Source of the DNA: Diadema setosum
Taxonomy: Eukaryota; Echinodermata; Echinoidea; Diadematoida; Diadematidae
Length of the DNA stretch: 64,000 bases
Direction: 5' to 3'
Assembly: GCF_964275005.1 (NCBI RefSeq)
Contig: NC_092685.1
Coordinates: forward strand, 13,191,571-13,255,570
Part shown: positions 49,515-61,439 of the stretch, piece after piece
Layout of the letters: each line of letters opens with the position of its first letter
How positions within the stretch are numbered: position 1 is the first letter of the stretch
Notes under the pieces: generated by a model
The model's database searches: none
What the model was told of the DNA's origin: nothing
The model's input: only the letters and a program-made list of their open reading frames with translations
Position numbers and translations under genes: made by a program

Positions 49515-52500
49515 TCATTCATCCAGAATCCCTGCAAGCCAGTCTTCTGGGTCTGCATCATCTGTTCTCACTGGTGATTCAGTAGGTGCTTCTGTATAGA
49601 GGAAAACAGCAAAATATTAAGCTTCATGTAACATGTCATGACCAAATAAATCCATGTCATATCTACAGTCAACCTCGCCTTAAGTCGAATCTATTTGGAC
49701 TGAAGAAATAGCTTCGACTAAGAGAAAATTCGACTTATGAGGGATTAAAATCAATAGAATATAAAGAGAAGAGGACTTGAAAAGACCTTCGGGGCAATTC
49801 CGCGGTTAGTAACGTTACATTTGAACAAATTTAGATATTTGTTTTTACCACTAAATTACCATTTATTCATTTCAAGTCAAAATTATGTCAAAAACATGTT
49901 CATCCTTCCCAGGTTTATGATACAGAAAAGAATGAACACAATCCAAGAAATATTAGAATTGCTATAGCAACTTAAAGGGCTGGTTAGTAACGTTACGAAA
50001 AAAGGACATGACAAAAATATCAATGTCTTGTAACAAAAAGTGTGCAAAAATTCAAGTTACTTCAAACAAAGTGTTGCATTAATTTCAATTATTGCATCAT
50101 GACAAATGTTCATGCAATTTTTTTGAGCAGTTCGACCGATAATTTTTTAGCTAGACCCCCAAAAGCATGGTTAGTAACGTTACGGTTAGTAACGTTACAT
50201 TTGTCCGGAGTAATTCCGCAGGTCATTTCACCCTTTTGTAATTGACAAAATGTCACATGACTTCTGGAGTATTTAAATGTATTCATCTTTTACCCTTTAG
50301 CAAAACTTTGAGGAAAAAATTTCAAAGGAACCCACTGTAATTTGCATTTAAGTGAATTTCAGCGTCCCCAGTCCCACATGTACATTTTGAACGATGGTTT
50401 TAGATCTCGCAAAATCAATAAATGCGAAAAATAAAATCTACTGAATTTGAAAGACCCTAATGATTGGTGAACATCCATGGCATTAGTTGATACCTAGATC
50501 AAAGGGTAAGATAAAGAGGCACATTTCTTTTATCCATGTCATGTCCACCTAACTGCGGAATTGCCCTTCGACTTATGCGAGGCCAACTTAAGCAGGGTTG
50601 ACTGTATTCTCATTTCATTAGTCATTACCAGAGCATACATTTTTCACACTTTAATACTTGTTTCAATTTGACTTACCTTGTGGTATTTCTCATCCACAAA
50701 TTGAAATTTTGAAATGTTTCATTAAAAAAAAAGGCTATATTCTGAGCATGAGTATACTTTCACAATGCCCCTCGTAAGTTCTATATATGGTCTGTGGGGT
50801 TATCTTGACCTTATTTATAACTTTAAAAATGGTGAATGAACTTCGAATCCAAGGATTAGTGAAATTTTTGATAAAGTTTTGAGGTGCATTTACAAGTTTC
50901 TTGATGTCATCGCTGTTTGGCAAGACAGAATAATGCAAAATTTCCAAATCATGCTTAAATTGTAGCATATCACTGCCAAATACTGCTCTTGTCGACCACC
51001 CTGTGTTAGTATTCTTGCAGTCCTAAAATATGACAAGAGTGGCCTAGGTTTACTTACTCCTTGTTTACTTTCTCAGGACTCCTCGTCTAATTTTTCAGCC
51101 ATCATCAACTTTTAAATGCAATTTCAAAGCCGAGAAACTATAATCATCTGTCATATTGCGATCTGAATTTACATTGAATCAATCCTATCATTAAGGAAAA
51201 GCATCATTAAAGTGTAAATTTCAAATATCAAGCACATGAAACGAAACAGGGGATAGGGAGTAAAAATATAAACATAAAATAGGTGTACTTTGTAAGGGAT
51301 AGCATGAATTGTATTTGATGTAGTATTAATTAGCATGTTCCTGACAGAAACACGGTACCTTGAGCATTCACACCATACCATTCACTCCTCTTACGTACCA
51401 GTAATATTGGACTCCGCTATTGATGCTGCAGGTACTCCAGACTTCTCTTTAACATCAGAAACAGCTGTCCCTTGTCTATCACTCCTTTCACTTTTTAAGT
51501 CCACATCCCTTTGACAATGAATGGTGACAGCGGCAGTCTCTGATTGCGAACTACTGTCTATGCTTCTCTCCTGCTGTTGTGAGTCATCGCTGATTTTATA
51601 GCATTTGCCTTCACTTTGTGCAGTCCTATCTGCGCATTGTTCCACATTTACTAATTCCTCCACTTGTTCACTGCAGTCACTCTTTGCTTGAGCACAATCC
51701 TCCTGTGAAGTGTGTTTATCGCGTTCAGCTGCTCTTCTGGCTGCTTTCTCACGCTTTTCTTGCGACAACTGTTCCCTAAATCTCGCAGAATGATAATCTG
51801 CATCTGCAATAATTTTGTCTAACATATCTTTCTGCAAAAAAAGAAAAGAGACAAAAGTGAAACAACATGTCTCCTACAGAGACTATGCACCTTTAACATT
51901 TACAGAAATACTTCAATGTATCTGAGAGTATCACATGCAAAATCTAACCATTAGCATGTATCTTTAGAATCGGCAGAAAACACCAAATCCAGAGAGATTA
52001 ACACGTTTGGTGTCATTTCATTAACCTCTTCACAAGAAATTGTCTGTAACCAATGTATGATCAGATTCAAAGGCAGGGAGGTTCCAAAGAGTAATCAAGG
52101 AAGTACTCGAGTGTCATGTGCATCTAAATGACAAATGATAAATAAATGACACAAAAAAAGAATTCACAATCATAAAATCTATATAAAAAAAGGGGGAGGA
52201 GAACTGAGGTTAAAAAGAAAAGGCTCAATCACTTCTAATGCCAAATAAGTCAATCCAAATGACTTTTATCTATAAAGGCTATTGTGCAATTCACAGACAG
52301 CTACTTCCTAAGTAGTGCCTTTACTGCACCAAGTAATCAATTCTTAAATGACTATGCTCCAGTGGGATTAGCCCATGTTACCTTGTCAGAAAATGGCATG
52401 CAATAAGTTCATGATTAACAAGAATTTGATGGCCCACTCACCTCAAAGTACTTCTCAGGTATGTCAAGTCGTTTGTGAAGTGGAGTTGCTGTGAGATAAT

Positions 52501-55500
52501 CTGCAACCTCTTTGAAGTTGATTGTAAAGAGCTTATTGATGGCCTCCATTTCAGTCTGCAAACACAGGAAAAGAGCAAGATGTGTCATAACACCAATCAC
52601 CACGAATACATGAAACATAGCGCCTACATTTTATCAAGCATATTGTTCGCAGAAAGTATCCTCCGTTACACCTACCTGTGGATACAATTAATGAGTTCTG
52701 GGGCATACCTACTGACAGGGAGATCATACATCATTAGTATTACAAAATGAAATAAGCTCAATTGAAAGGGGAAAGGGAACATTGACAGGCATTAGAAACT
52801 ATAGCCAGACAAGGGACATCATACTATAACATTGACATTATGAGAATTCTCAGCCTGGAGAGTTAATACTGCTTCATGAGTAGAATTCATAGTTGTTCAA
52901 GCAAACTGGAACCCAGTGCTACTGCTAAAGCTGACTACCATACATATAGCATAACGTCCCTGAGCTAGCCATCTTCCAAGCAGAGCTTCCAGGAAACTCC
53001 AACAACTTGAGGGCCTGTCCTGACCTTGTCCTAGAACTTGTGTGTCTGACCCCTCTGCTTCACACAACCCCCAAGTGCCTGTCGAGTATCGACATTCCAG
53101 AGGCCTTACTTTGGTGATGGGAGCCACTCTTGCTTCTCTGCTGGAATGGCTTCCCTCTCCTTCCTCGCCACGGCGTTCTCCGACAGGGACGGTCAGCAGC
53201 CCTTCGTCTACCTTCACAATGCCATCCATTGTGAAGCTTGCATGGATTGCAATGGAGTTGAGCAAGGTGCACTCAGAGACTCAGATACTCACTGTGAGGC
53301 ACTCTGAAAGCATGGTTGGTATTAAAGGATGGAGCATGATTTTCAGCGATACTGTGGCACAGACCAGGTGTTATTGCTTCTGAAGTATTTCTTGGGGCAG
53401 ACCATAAATAATTCTTTTGACTGCATGGCCACAGAACATTGTCCATACACTCTCAATTCTTCTTTATTCATTTCCCTTGTCTGGAGTGGGGTGGTAATTT
53501 ACTTCTCAGCGAGTCCCCTGCTGCCAACATGCTCTTCTCCTCTAGATGATGTATGTGTAGTACTTGTTCAGTGCTTCACATCATATCCTAATCGGTGGTA
53601 ATGCTGGTTGCAGTATGAACTCCAGAGTGCTTATGGAAATGGTAGAATCTTTTTCTTTCTTTCTTTACAGCAAAAGATGCTCAAACTTTGATGTTTCTCC
53701 ATGTTGCTAGCCACTGGTATATCTGCATCCCATTCTAGAGACACTGCATGGAGCAATGTCTCCAATCAAAGGTGTAGCTGACAGATGGATGGCTGAATGA
53801 ACTACTCAATGACAACTTTCCCTCACTTGCTGATCACAGTTCCTCGAATCACAGTGTGCCACTTTTGCATGCAGCTTCCCTCCAAATTAGCTGGATATGA
53901 TGCTGCTGGATCACAGGTTATTTGCTAGTCCCTGGTATTCTCTGCATCTGGGTTTGTTCTTTGAGAGATGGTCTAGCTTGAAAAGGTGACAAACGGCAGA
54001 CACAGGCTCAGCTGCACATTGCTATTACCAAATCGGCTTTACAAAACTGAAGCCATGGTGGAAACATACCGGTAACAGTTTATCATTGCACAACAATGAG
54101 AAATCTGGAGCATATCTTCGTGTTTTCAGCAAGTCTCATAATTTGTCCAAATTTGTAAAATTGCTCAGTCTGATGATTTCTAACCATATCATCAACAATG
54201 TGTTTCACCCTAGCAGTAAATTTTCCTCTTTCTTAACCCTAACTAGGCCGGGGGGGGGGGGGGGGGGGGGGCTCCGAGGCCCCCCCTCGACGTTTCGCGC
54301 GATGTATCGCTATCCCCAAAAGCTATCGCCGCGACGATTCATGACTTTTTTCTTTTGAGTCTCCCGCATCTTTTGACACCAAATTTGCAATGCCCTGGCG
54401 CGCGGTTCGGAAGTTGCGCATAAATATGCACGTGCATGTCAGACCAAAAAATTGCTAAAAGACGTGAAGTTGTGTACAATTTCAATGCAAACTTTGTTTA
54501 CAGGCAAATTTCATAAAAGCATGATTAGTTGGGGGTTTTATTGATTAAAATCAATTAACATATTTTCTTGTTCGGAACAATGTCGCGGACAAATTTCATC
54601 GAAAAAACAATGAAAAACATAAAGTCAAAAAAACAAAGAAATACACAAGAAATTCAAAAAACAATGAAATACTTCAGAAATTTTTTCTGATTGCACATTT
54701 TTTCCTCTTATATTTGCTTGCTAAGGACACTAAAAATAATTACACAAAAAAATGTGCCTGTTTTGAGCTTTCTTTAGTGATTTATACCAAATTGTCTGAT
54801 TTCATGCATCATTATGCATAAATTAGCATAATTTAGCATAATTTATAATTTTGTGCCCCGAAATAGCCTGGCCTAGTAAGGGTTAAGCCCACTATCCTCC
54901 TGTATGTAGATGTGATTTTTTTTTTCTTTTTATATCAAGGCAGATATTTGCAGCATCTCTCACTGAAATTGACAAACAGGAAGAAAAAAATATGTGATGA
55001 AGTTTTTGTTGCACAAATATCACACACAGTAATGTATTTAGTTCCACATGTCTGGAGATAAGACAATTTTGTACTAATTTGAAATATGATATAAGAATCT
55101 CATACCTGGATCTCATCATCTTGAAGATCAAAGGTGTCATCTTTAAAATGAAACTGTTCTGCAGCACCAACTGTGTAAAGCAGAAGATAGAAGAGAATTA
55201 TGTGAAGACATGTGGGATGGAACTTTTCAGAGCAAGATATCGACCAACACACAATCAAAAATAATTTAAGATAATGAAAATAACTTGTTTCTCTGTGAAA
55301 TATTATCAAAATTAGAAAGCAGAAATTACAAAATGTTCACCACTGAAGAGGTATCATTACAAGCTCTAACAAACAATCCATACTGGCATAACCACAAAGG
55401 ATCAACACTTTTCCAGTTTCTATAAACTACATGTTGTACTGTACATTGTAAACAGGACTGCACAGATGCACATCATGAAGTTATTCATAGTGAATGTCAG

Positions 55501-56877
55501 AACACGAACAAACCTTTTAGTACACTCCCAAGATACAGATATACACATTTGTATATATTGGTTGAATAAATAATGAAAGAACCAACAAACATTTTTACGT
55601 CAAATCTATTGATACGATACACATTATCAACATTTGGTTAAATCAGATTACAGTAGAATTATACCATTTATCGTTCTTTTCTTCTAATTCACAGGAATGG
55701 AACTCTAGAGTGTAAAGGTCATGCTCGCTGTACATGCCTCAACACTGGCCACTAGTGAAATGGTGTACGTATGTGTATGTAGCCAGGTTTATCCTGGAAA
55801 CATCTGTGCTAAGGGCAGAAACATTATGTGAGCACAAGACAAGGACCACAGGATGGAATCAAAGTGAGTGAGATCTCATCAGTCTAAAATCCTTGCAACT
55901 GTTTAGTGTTGGAGTGTCTCATTTCAACTGATCAAACTAACCTGTCTGCATGATCAGAGACTGAAAATCAAGTCCTCTGGGTTTTGTGTTCAATGCCTCT
56001 CTCTCCTCCAAGTCTTCGATGGGAACATCATATCGCAGCCAGTTGGACTCAATCTTGCGCTTCGAGTATTTCTACCAAACAAAACAGAATAATGATTGTT
56101 AGCAGGCATTGTTGTATTTCCAGGAGAGAATATAATATGTGCACATTCAATTCCTTCTCTCACAACAGTAATAGAGGTCTACTCTTGCACAAATCAATTT
56201 ATGCACTCTCTTAACCTGTTCGAGATCTAGTCACTGTTAGTGTTAATAGATTCTATAGTACAGATATAAATTTATACTGAATTCTGAAATGCCCATATTA
56301 ACATTTTTAATAGACTTAAATTTAGAAGGCCGCCAGGTTTCCGTACAGACTTCCTGTTTATCCATGCGTGAAAGTTACGACACAAAAATTATTCCAAATG
56401 ATTCTGAATAAAAGTTAAAGCACTCGGTCTTTCAAAACATACCTAACGTAAAGATCGATTAGACCTAACGTTAGTCCTAACGTTAACTGTTACTTTACTT
56501 ACTTTACAAAATGAGGCATGCACCACCTAACGTTAGCTCTGTTCTAGAATCTCTATCATATTAGGAGTGCCAAGTATTTTACTATTACGCCTTACGGTAC
56601 TAACCGATGACGACAGGTCTTCATTGATATACGTTGATGGACCAGATCCATTTTTACTACTGGTACTGGTAGATCTACTAGCAACCATATGAGACTGAGA
56701 GATGATTGGGCTTCGTGACACATCCTCCTTGCTATGCACTTGTGACCGATGACGGTCATCTGGCACTGGCTTGCTAAGGTTATCTTCTTGTTTCTCCTTC
56801 GATGATTTTCTACCGCGTCCATGGTGTCCTTTTCGGTAATTGGCGCTTTTTTTCGCCTTGTGTTTGTCGGGTCTCAT
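49515..56877 (-). CDS. AVEN: Aven-like cell death regulator, complete
   Basis: Seven exons: 56877-56605, 56071-55942, 55170-55106, 53271-53110, 52555-52442, 51831-51399, 49591-49515, giving about 417 residues. Recognised by family landmarks in order: a basic N-terminus (vertebrate Aven has an Arg/Gly-rich one); YSKRKIESNW (~93-102); a PRGLDF segment followed by AAEQFHF, matching the RGTDF...FRF segment of Aven; FTINFKEVADYL with PLHKRLDI in exon 5, matching the conserved mid-region; a long charged, helix-prone exon 6; and the C-terminal PEDWLAGILDE, matching the Aven ending EDWLDSMI. In vertebrates Aven binds Bcl-xL and Apaf-1, restrains caspase activation and supports ATM signalling. Here function is inferred from similarity. 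Exon 1 could instead end at 56596 (GTAAGG donor, three more residues). Exon 4 (54 codons) is in phase with both neighbours but has no clear family counterpart and could be alternative. Confidence 0.82.
49666..50604. mobile_element. Tc1/mariner (pogo-like) non-autonomous DNA transposon
   Basis: Ends are CAGTCAACCTCGCCTTAAG and the inverted CTTAAGCAGGGTTGACTG, with sub-terminal TTCGACT(A/T)A words and a TA dinucleotide on each side (49664-49665, 50605-50606), the mariner target duplication. No transposase is encoded. It lies in the last Aven intron, ending about 75 bp from the acceptor of exon 7. It carries four GTAACGTTAC palindromes. Confidence 0.75.
54237..54882. mobile_element. piggyBac-like MITE
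   Basis: The inverted ends CCCTAACTAGGCCGG and CCTGGCCTAGTAAGGG are flanked by TTAA at 54233-54236 and 54883-54886, the piggyBac target duplication. About 646 bp, non-coding, with a G-run of over 20 just inside the left end. Located in the Aven-like intron between exons 3 and 4. Confidence 0.75.
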
Positions 56878-57692
56878 TTTGAGGTGACAACTGTCTGCTT
56901 AAGCAATGAGGCCGAGTCAGGAAAGCGTTCGACTCTGAGATTACAAAACTTCAATGCGGATGTACAGTATACACCCTGTCCTGTGGCTGTATGAGTGTTA
57001 GCCCGACCAGACGCTGTTACGCTATAACAGCGACTGGGCTGTGTATAGTTACGGTATATGAGTGTAAACGTTAGTGTGGTAGAAAACGCGGTCTAACGTT
57101 ACTCCAAACATGCAAACACATTACACAGCACAGCCATCAGACAAAACATTCAATCTGTTTTATAGAGTGTAGATACCGCAACAACATGGAAAATGGAACC
57201 ACAAAACGCTAAATTAAATACTTGGTATGGAGTGCTGGTCTTCAGTGGAACGGTAGGACGACACGACGGTGGACAATCGATCGCTGTTATCTATCTTCAT
57301 GCGTGTGTTTAATTTGAATAAGAATACGATGATTGCGTTCTTCGTCGCAACCCCGGAACCGTACATAAAACACCATTACCACACACAATATACATACTAT
57401 ACAGCATAGCAAAGCTAGGCTAGGCGTAGTATAGGCAGCGCACCCATATGCCAGTAGTGCGCGGCGCTGCCATAACGCCAGTGCAGTACAGGCGCCAGGC
57501 GTCAGTAGAGGGCGGCAAAATCGTTGTTGTTTGAGTTTATTAATGTTAAAAAGAGGAAGTAGATTCTAATCGAATGATTGGTTGAGAGTGTCCATGTGAC
57601 CAATATCTATTTTGACGGAGATGCGATGAAACGATCCACATGAAAGAGCAGATAATGTGATAAAGGATTTGAAAAGGCTGTTTATAGATCCT

Positions 57693-57810
57693 GGGCCCTG
57701 TTGCATAAAAAGATTCAATCAAACAGAAGTCAGAAATCAGTCAATCGGAATTGACTAGTAACAGACTTATGTTTGACTTTCTAAGATCTAAACTCTTATG
57801 CAACAGGGCC
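57693..57810. mobile_element. 118-bp MITE (GGCCCTGTTGCATAA ends)
   Basis: Inverted ends GGGCCCTGTTGCATAA and TTATGCAACAGGGCC with a non-coding interior. It is about 0.8 kb upstream of the Aven-like start codon. Confidence 0.75.
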
Positions 57811-58314
57811 ATGGTGAATGATGATTCCAGACGTAACAATATCTAACTATTACTTGGATAAAATTGAGAAGCCGTGGTCTAAAATAGTTTGTGAGGCCCA
57901 GAAGAAAGGTTTGTTTTTTTTTTTTTTAAAAAGGCGTCAAATTGGAATTAAGGAAATTAGCTACAAGACTAACAATCGTTCTATAATAGCGTAATGAGGA
58001 GGTACAATAAGGATTTGCAAAGTTTGTTGCAACCCCCGAAAAAAAATAAAACAAATACACATTATTTTGTTCGAACACAGCATAAACAAAAAGCAAGCAC
58101 TCAAACAGGTATAACGTGCAAACAAGCACTTCACCCACGCACCCACACACACACACATATGCACTAGACACATACATGGTAACTCATACAGTAACGTGCC
58201 CAGTGACGAAGTGTATAATAGAAAATCGCAAAAATCATGTCGTTAGTTTACGGACACTGAAAAAAACGACAACAACTAAGCACTCTTGACACAGGTACGT
58301 GCAGACATGCACCA

Positions 58315-58372
58315 CCCCCCCCCCACACACACACACACACACGCACACACACGCACACACACACACACACAC
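58315..58372. repeat. (CA)n microsatellite with C run
   Basis: CCCCCCCCCC followed by CA dinucleotides with a few GCA interruptions. Intergenic. Confidence 0.9.
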
Positions 58373-59210
58373 CTATAACAGTTCCACGCACACACATACA
58401 CGCACAACCACAACAGCGCGTGGAATTCCCCTGGAATTTGTATTGTCATTGTAGGCCAACAATGATGCGAATTGTAAATGCTGTAGTACAGGAAGAAATT
58501 ATAATGGCAACTTATTGCGTCTCTGATGTTGCAATCCAAGTTTTCCATAACCAAGGACCAGTTCAAATAAAAGTACAGTGTGTGTGAACGCATTGAGTAT
58601 GCATGAGTCAAAGAGGTTCATTAATGAGTCGATTCGGGTATAGAGGAAAACCTTCTTCCTGCCAGCACAGTCAGTCATGGATGGATATAACCAGACATTT
58701 GCACGAATGAAATGATACAAGCAAATAAACAAATTCTGATAAAATTAGGAAACACTGAAGTGATCTGATTTTGTATACGCTCTTGAACGCACCGGTTAAA
58801 TACGTCCTCGTAACATAAGTTCGGGATCGACTTTAGCTAAAAAGCTATAAATTGTGTATGTTTGTACTGCTCTGTTATATCATTTCTGGTATAGCAGCAA
58901 TAAAGAGTTGCTATCATCTTCACCCTTTCGTTCATATACCTATAGTGTAATTTTATAAATGATACACCTTTCATCATTTTTGTGGTGAGAACAACTTAAA
59001 AATATTTGTTAATCCCCTTTCGTATGAGTCGCCTGCACCTAATTAATACTTTAAATCTGTGGTTTGAATTTATTTTGAAGATTATAATGACTCCCACTTT
59101 CTGGCACTAAACTGTACTTTTTTATTTTTTGGGGCTTGAAGCCCGCAGGTATACTCATACGTCTTTGATTCCAGGATTATATCTGTATCATATTTCTCCG
59201 TTGTTTGCTG

Positions 59211-59328
59211 CAAATATTTTTCTGTATCAACGCCTTAGAGCTCCTTGATATAAACACTGCAAATATTTTTCTGTATATGCAAGTATTTTTCTGTATCAAC
59301 GCCTTAGAGCTCCTTGATATAAACACTG
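59211..59328. repeat. ~70-bp direct duplication
   Basis: CAAATATTTTTCTGTATCAAC and GCCTTAGAGCTCCTTGATAT occur together twice, from 59211 and from 59280, with a partial third start at 59260. Confidence 0.8.
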
Positions 59329-59611
59329 TATATATATATTTTTTTTCTTCTTCTTTCTTTCGAAACAATGATACAGTTATAGTAATTTTATCTATTTTGT
59401 AAAAAACATATCATTGTGTGTGTGCTCTATTTAAATACTGTACATTATTTTGGGTTGAACCATGATATGGATGTGTCTGTGCGTGGTTGAAGGTGTGTGT
59501 ATGTGGTTGAGTGTGTGCACGTGGATGAGTTAGTGTGCGGTACACGCGCGCGTGTATTGTGTAATTATTTGAGTTTGTCTGAAGAATAATATGAGGTATT
59601 CATCAATATCA

Positions 59612-59752
59612 TATGAGCTCCCTCGTGGAGACGTAATGAGCTCCTTTATGGAGACAATATGAGCTCCCTCGTGGAAACTTTATGAGCTCCTTTGTGGAGA
59701 CAATATGAGCTCCCTCGTGGAGACGATATGAGCTCCCTCGAGGAGACTTGGT
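59612..59752. repeat. Six tandem 23-bp units around GAGCTC
   Basis: Consensus ATGAGCTCC(C/T)T(C/T)GTGGAGAC plus 2-3 variable bases, six copies in register. Alternate units share the CCCTCG or CCTTT(A/G)T variant, suggesting duplication of a dimer. Confidence 0.85.
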
Positions 59753-60998
59753 ATGCATTTAATATTCTTGTTTATATCTCTTTAAGATCTATAATGTTTG
59801 TTTTATGTTATAAGTGCTGTCTGGGGCAAATTATTTGTATAGGGCCCCATTTCTCTCTCTCTCTCTTCTTTCGATCTTTAAAATAACAACAACATCTTCA
59901 CCCCGAACAAGTTGAATATCATGGATGAAACGCGTAATAGATGTAGAATGTTGGTTTCTTTGACTTTAATAAATCTCCTTTCTTAGTCATTAGGGCCTCT
60001 TTTTTGTGTAAAATATCAGAACGATCGAATTACAATAACAAACATTTTATTTAAAAAAAAAAAAATGGTTTCTTACGGCACCGTGCACAAAGACACAAAT
60101 GCCCGGCTGTTGTCTCCGTAAAATTTACATTGTCAAAATACACTTTAGTCACTCAACAGTCGATCAATACAATTCACGAAATTCTTCAATCAGCACAAGG
60201 CAATACGTCTGGCATATTAATTTGGATGAGTACACATGCTTTGCAAAAGCATGCACCCTGCATATTGCGTGGATGGAATTATAGTATAATGGGGACAACA
60301 AATTCAGACTGATATGATGTAATCTACTATAGTATATGAATATAAGATATACAATGTACACATGTCACATTAGTGTCCAGACATGTTCGGTCGAATAATC
60401 TTGATTTTTCTTTTCATCTGTCTTTGTGCAATTTATGTTTGCGCATCCCCGCGTCGTTGACATTATCTTCCTCATGAGAGAGAGGCTGGTCATTACGTAA
60501 TGAGACATTAATCTATTGTCTTCATCTTCCTATTGTATCTGTGTGGCATATCCAGTTTGGCACATGCTTGAATTATTTTTGAGTGGCGGCATCGAACATG
60601 GGTGTAAAGTTACTAAGACTGCTGTGACTCCAATTCTTGAACTTGCATGGTAATGACCGTGATATGACACTCCTGAATTATGGGATACAGTATATATACT
60701 GGTATAATTATGGCGAGGCAGCATTGTGCGTTCACCCCATGCTTCGCAATTCAGGGCACGAGGCCTCGAGACCCTGACTGTGCTGATCAATTTCATGACG
60801 AGAATCTTACTCTATATGATTTGCTTTAAGAGTATAGCTACACTGCATTATTCGACAAATTTTGTTTTGTTTTACACATTTGTACATTATTTTTCTAGGT
60901 ATTCTCCGTGTATGAAGAGGCATTGAAAAGGTAAACAGGACTTGTATCACCTTCTCGAAGGATGACAGTTGATTTGTAAAATAAATGAGTAGTTTTCT

Positions 60999-61168
60999 GG
61001 AGTCAAAAGGGGCCTGAGCTTTCGATCCTCGCAGAATCTTCGTCAGAGGCAAAATGAAGGGGCCTGAGCTTTTGATCCTAACAGAATGTTCGTCAGAGGC
61101 AAAAAGGTCATTTTGCCTCTGACGAAGATTCTGCTATAGGATCGAAAGCTCAGGCCCCTTTTGACTCC
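60999..61168. mobile_element. Foldback with duplicated left arm
   Basis: Left arm GGAGTCAAAAGGGGCCTGAG...TTCGTCAGAGGCAAAA occurs twice in tandem (second copy from ~61,048). One inverted copy ends CCCCTTTTGACTCC. It lies about 270 bp before the broken LINE. Confidence 0.75.
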
Positions 61169-61439
61169 ATTCTACTCCATTGGCTCGCCCTTATTAGATA
61201 AACAGTTTTCAGCAGCTTTTTTTTTTTTTTTGCTACATTGAGTAGTTTTCTGTTGGTTTTTACACGAATAGGAGTTGACAAAGCGTTCTCTATCAATTCA
61301 GATTTTTTTTTACTATTACAAAAAAAAAAAGCCACACACTTTCTTCATCAACTGCACAACATACATCAAAATGAATTCAAAAGCACTGAAATTTTGGCTT
61401 TACATAAGTAGCCGAACAGAATTTTGGTATTTATTATGA

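Larger units (their letters stand above)
56878..61439. other. Intergenic, upstream of the Aven-like gene
   Basis: The first few hundred bases right of 56878 are richer in CG than the rest and probably hold the Aven-like promoter. Beyond that are a MITE, a CA repeat and two tandem repeats; no gene recognised. Confidence 0.55.
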
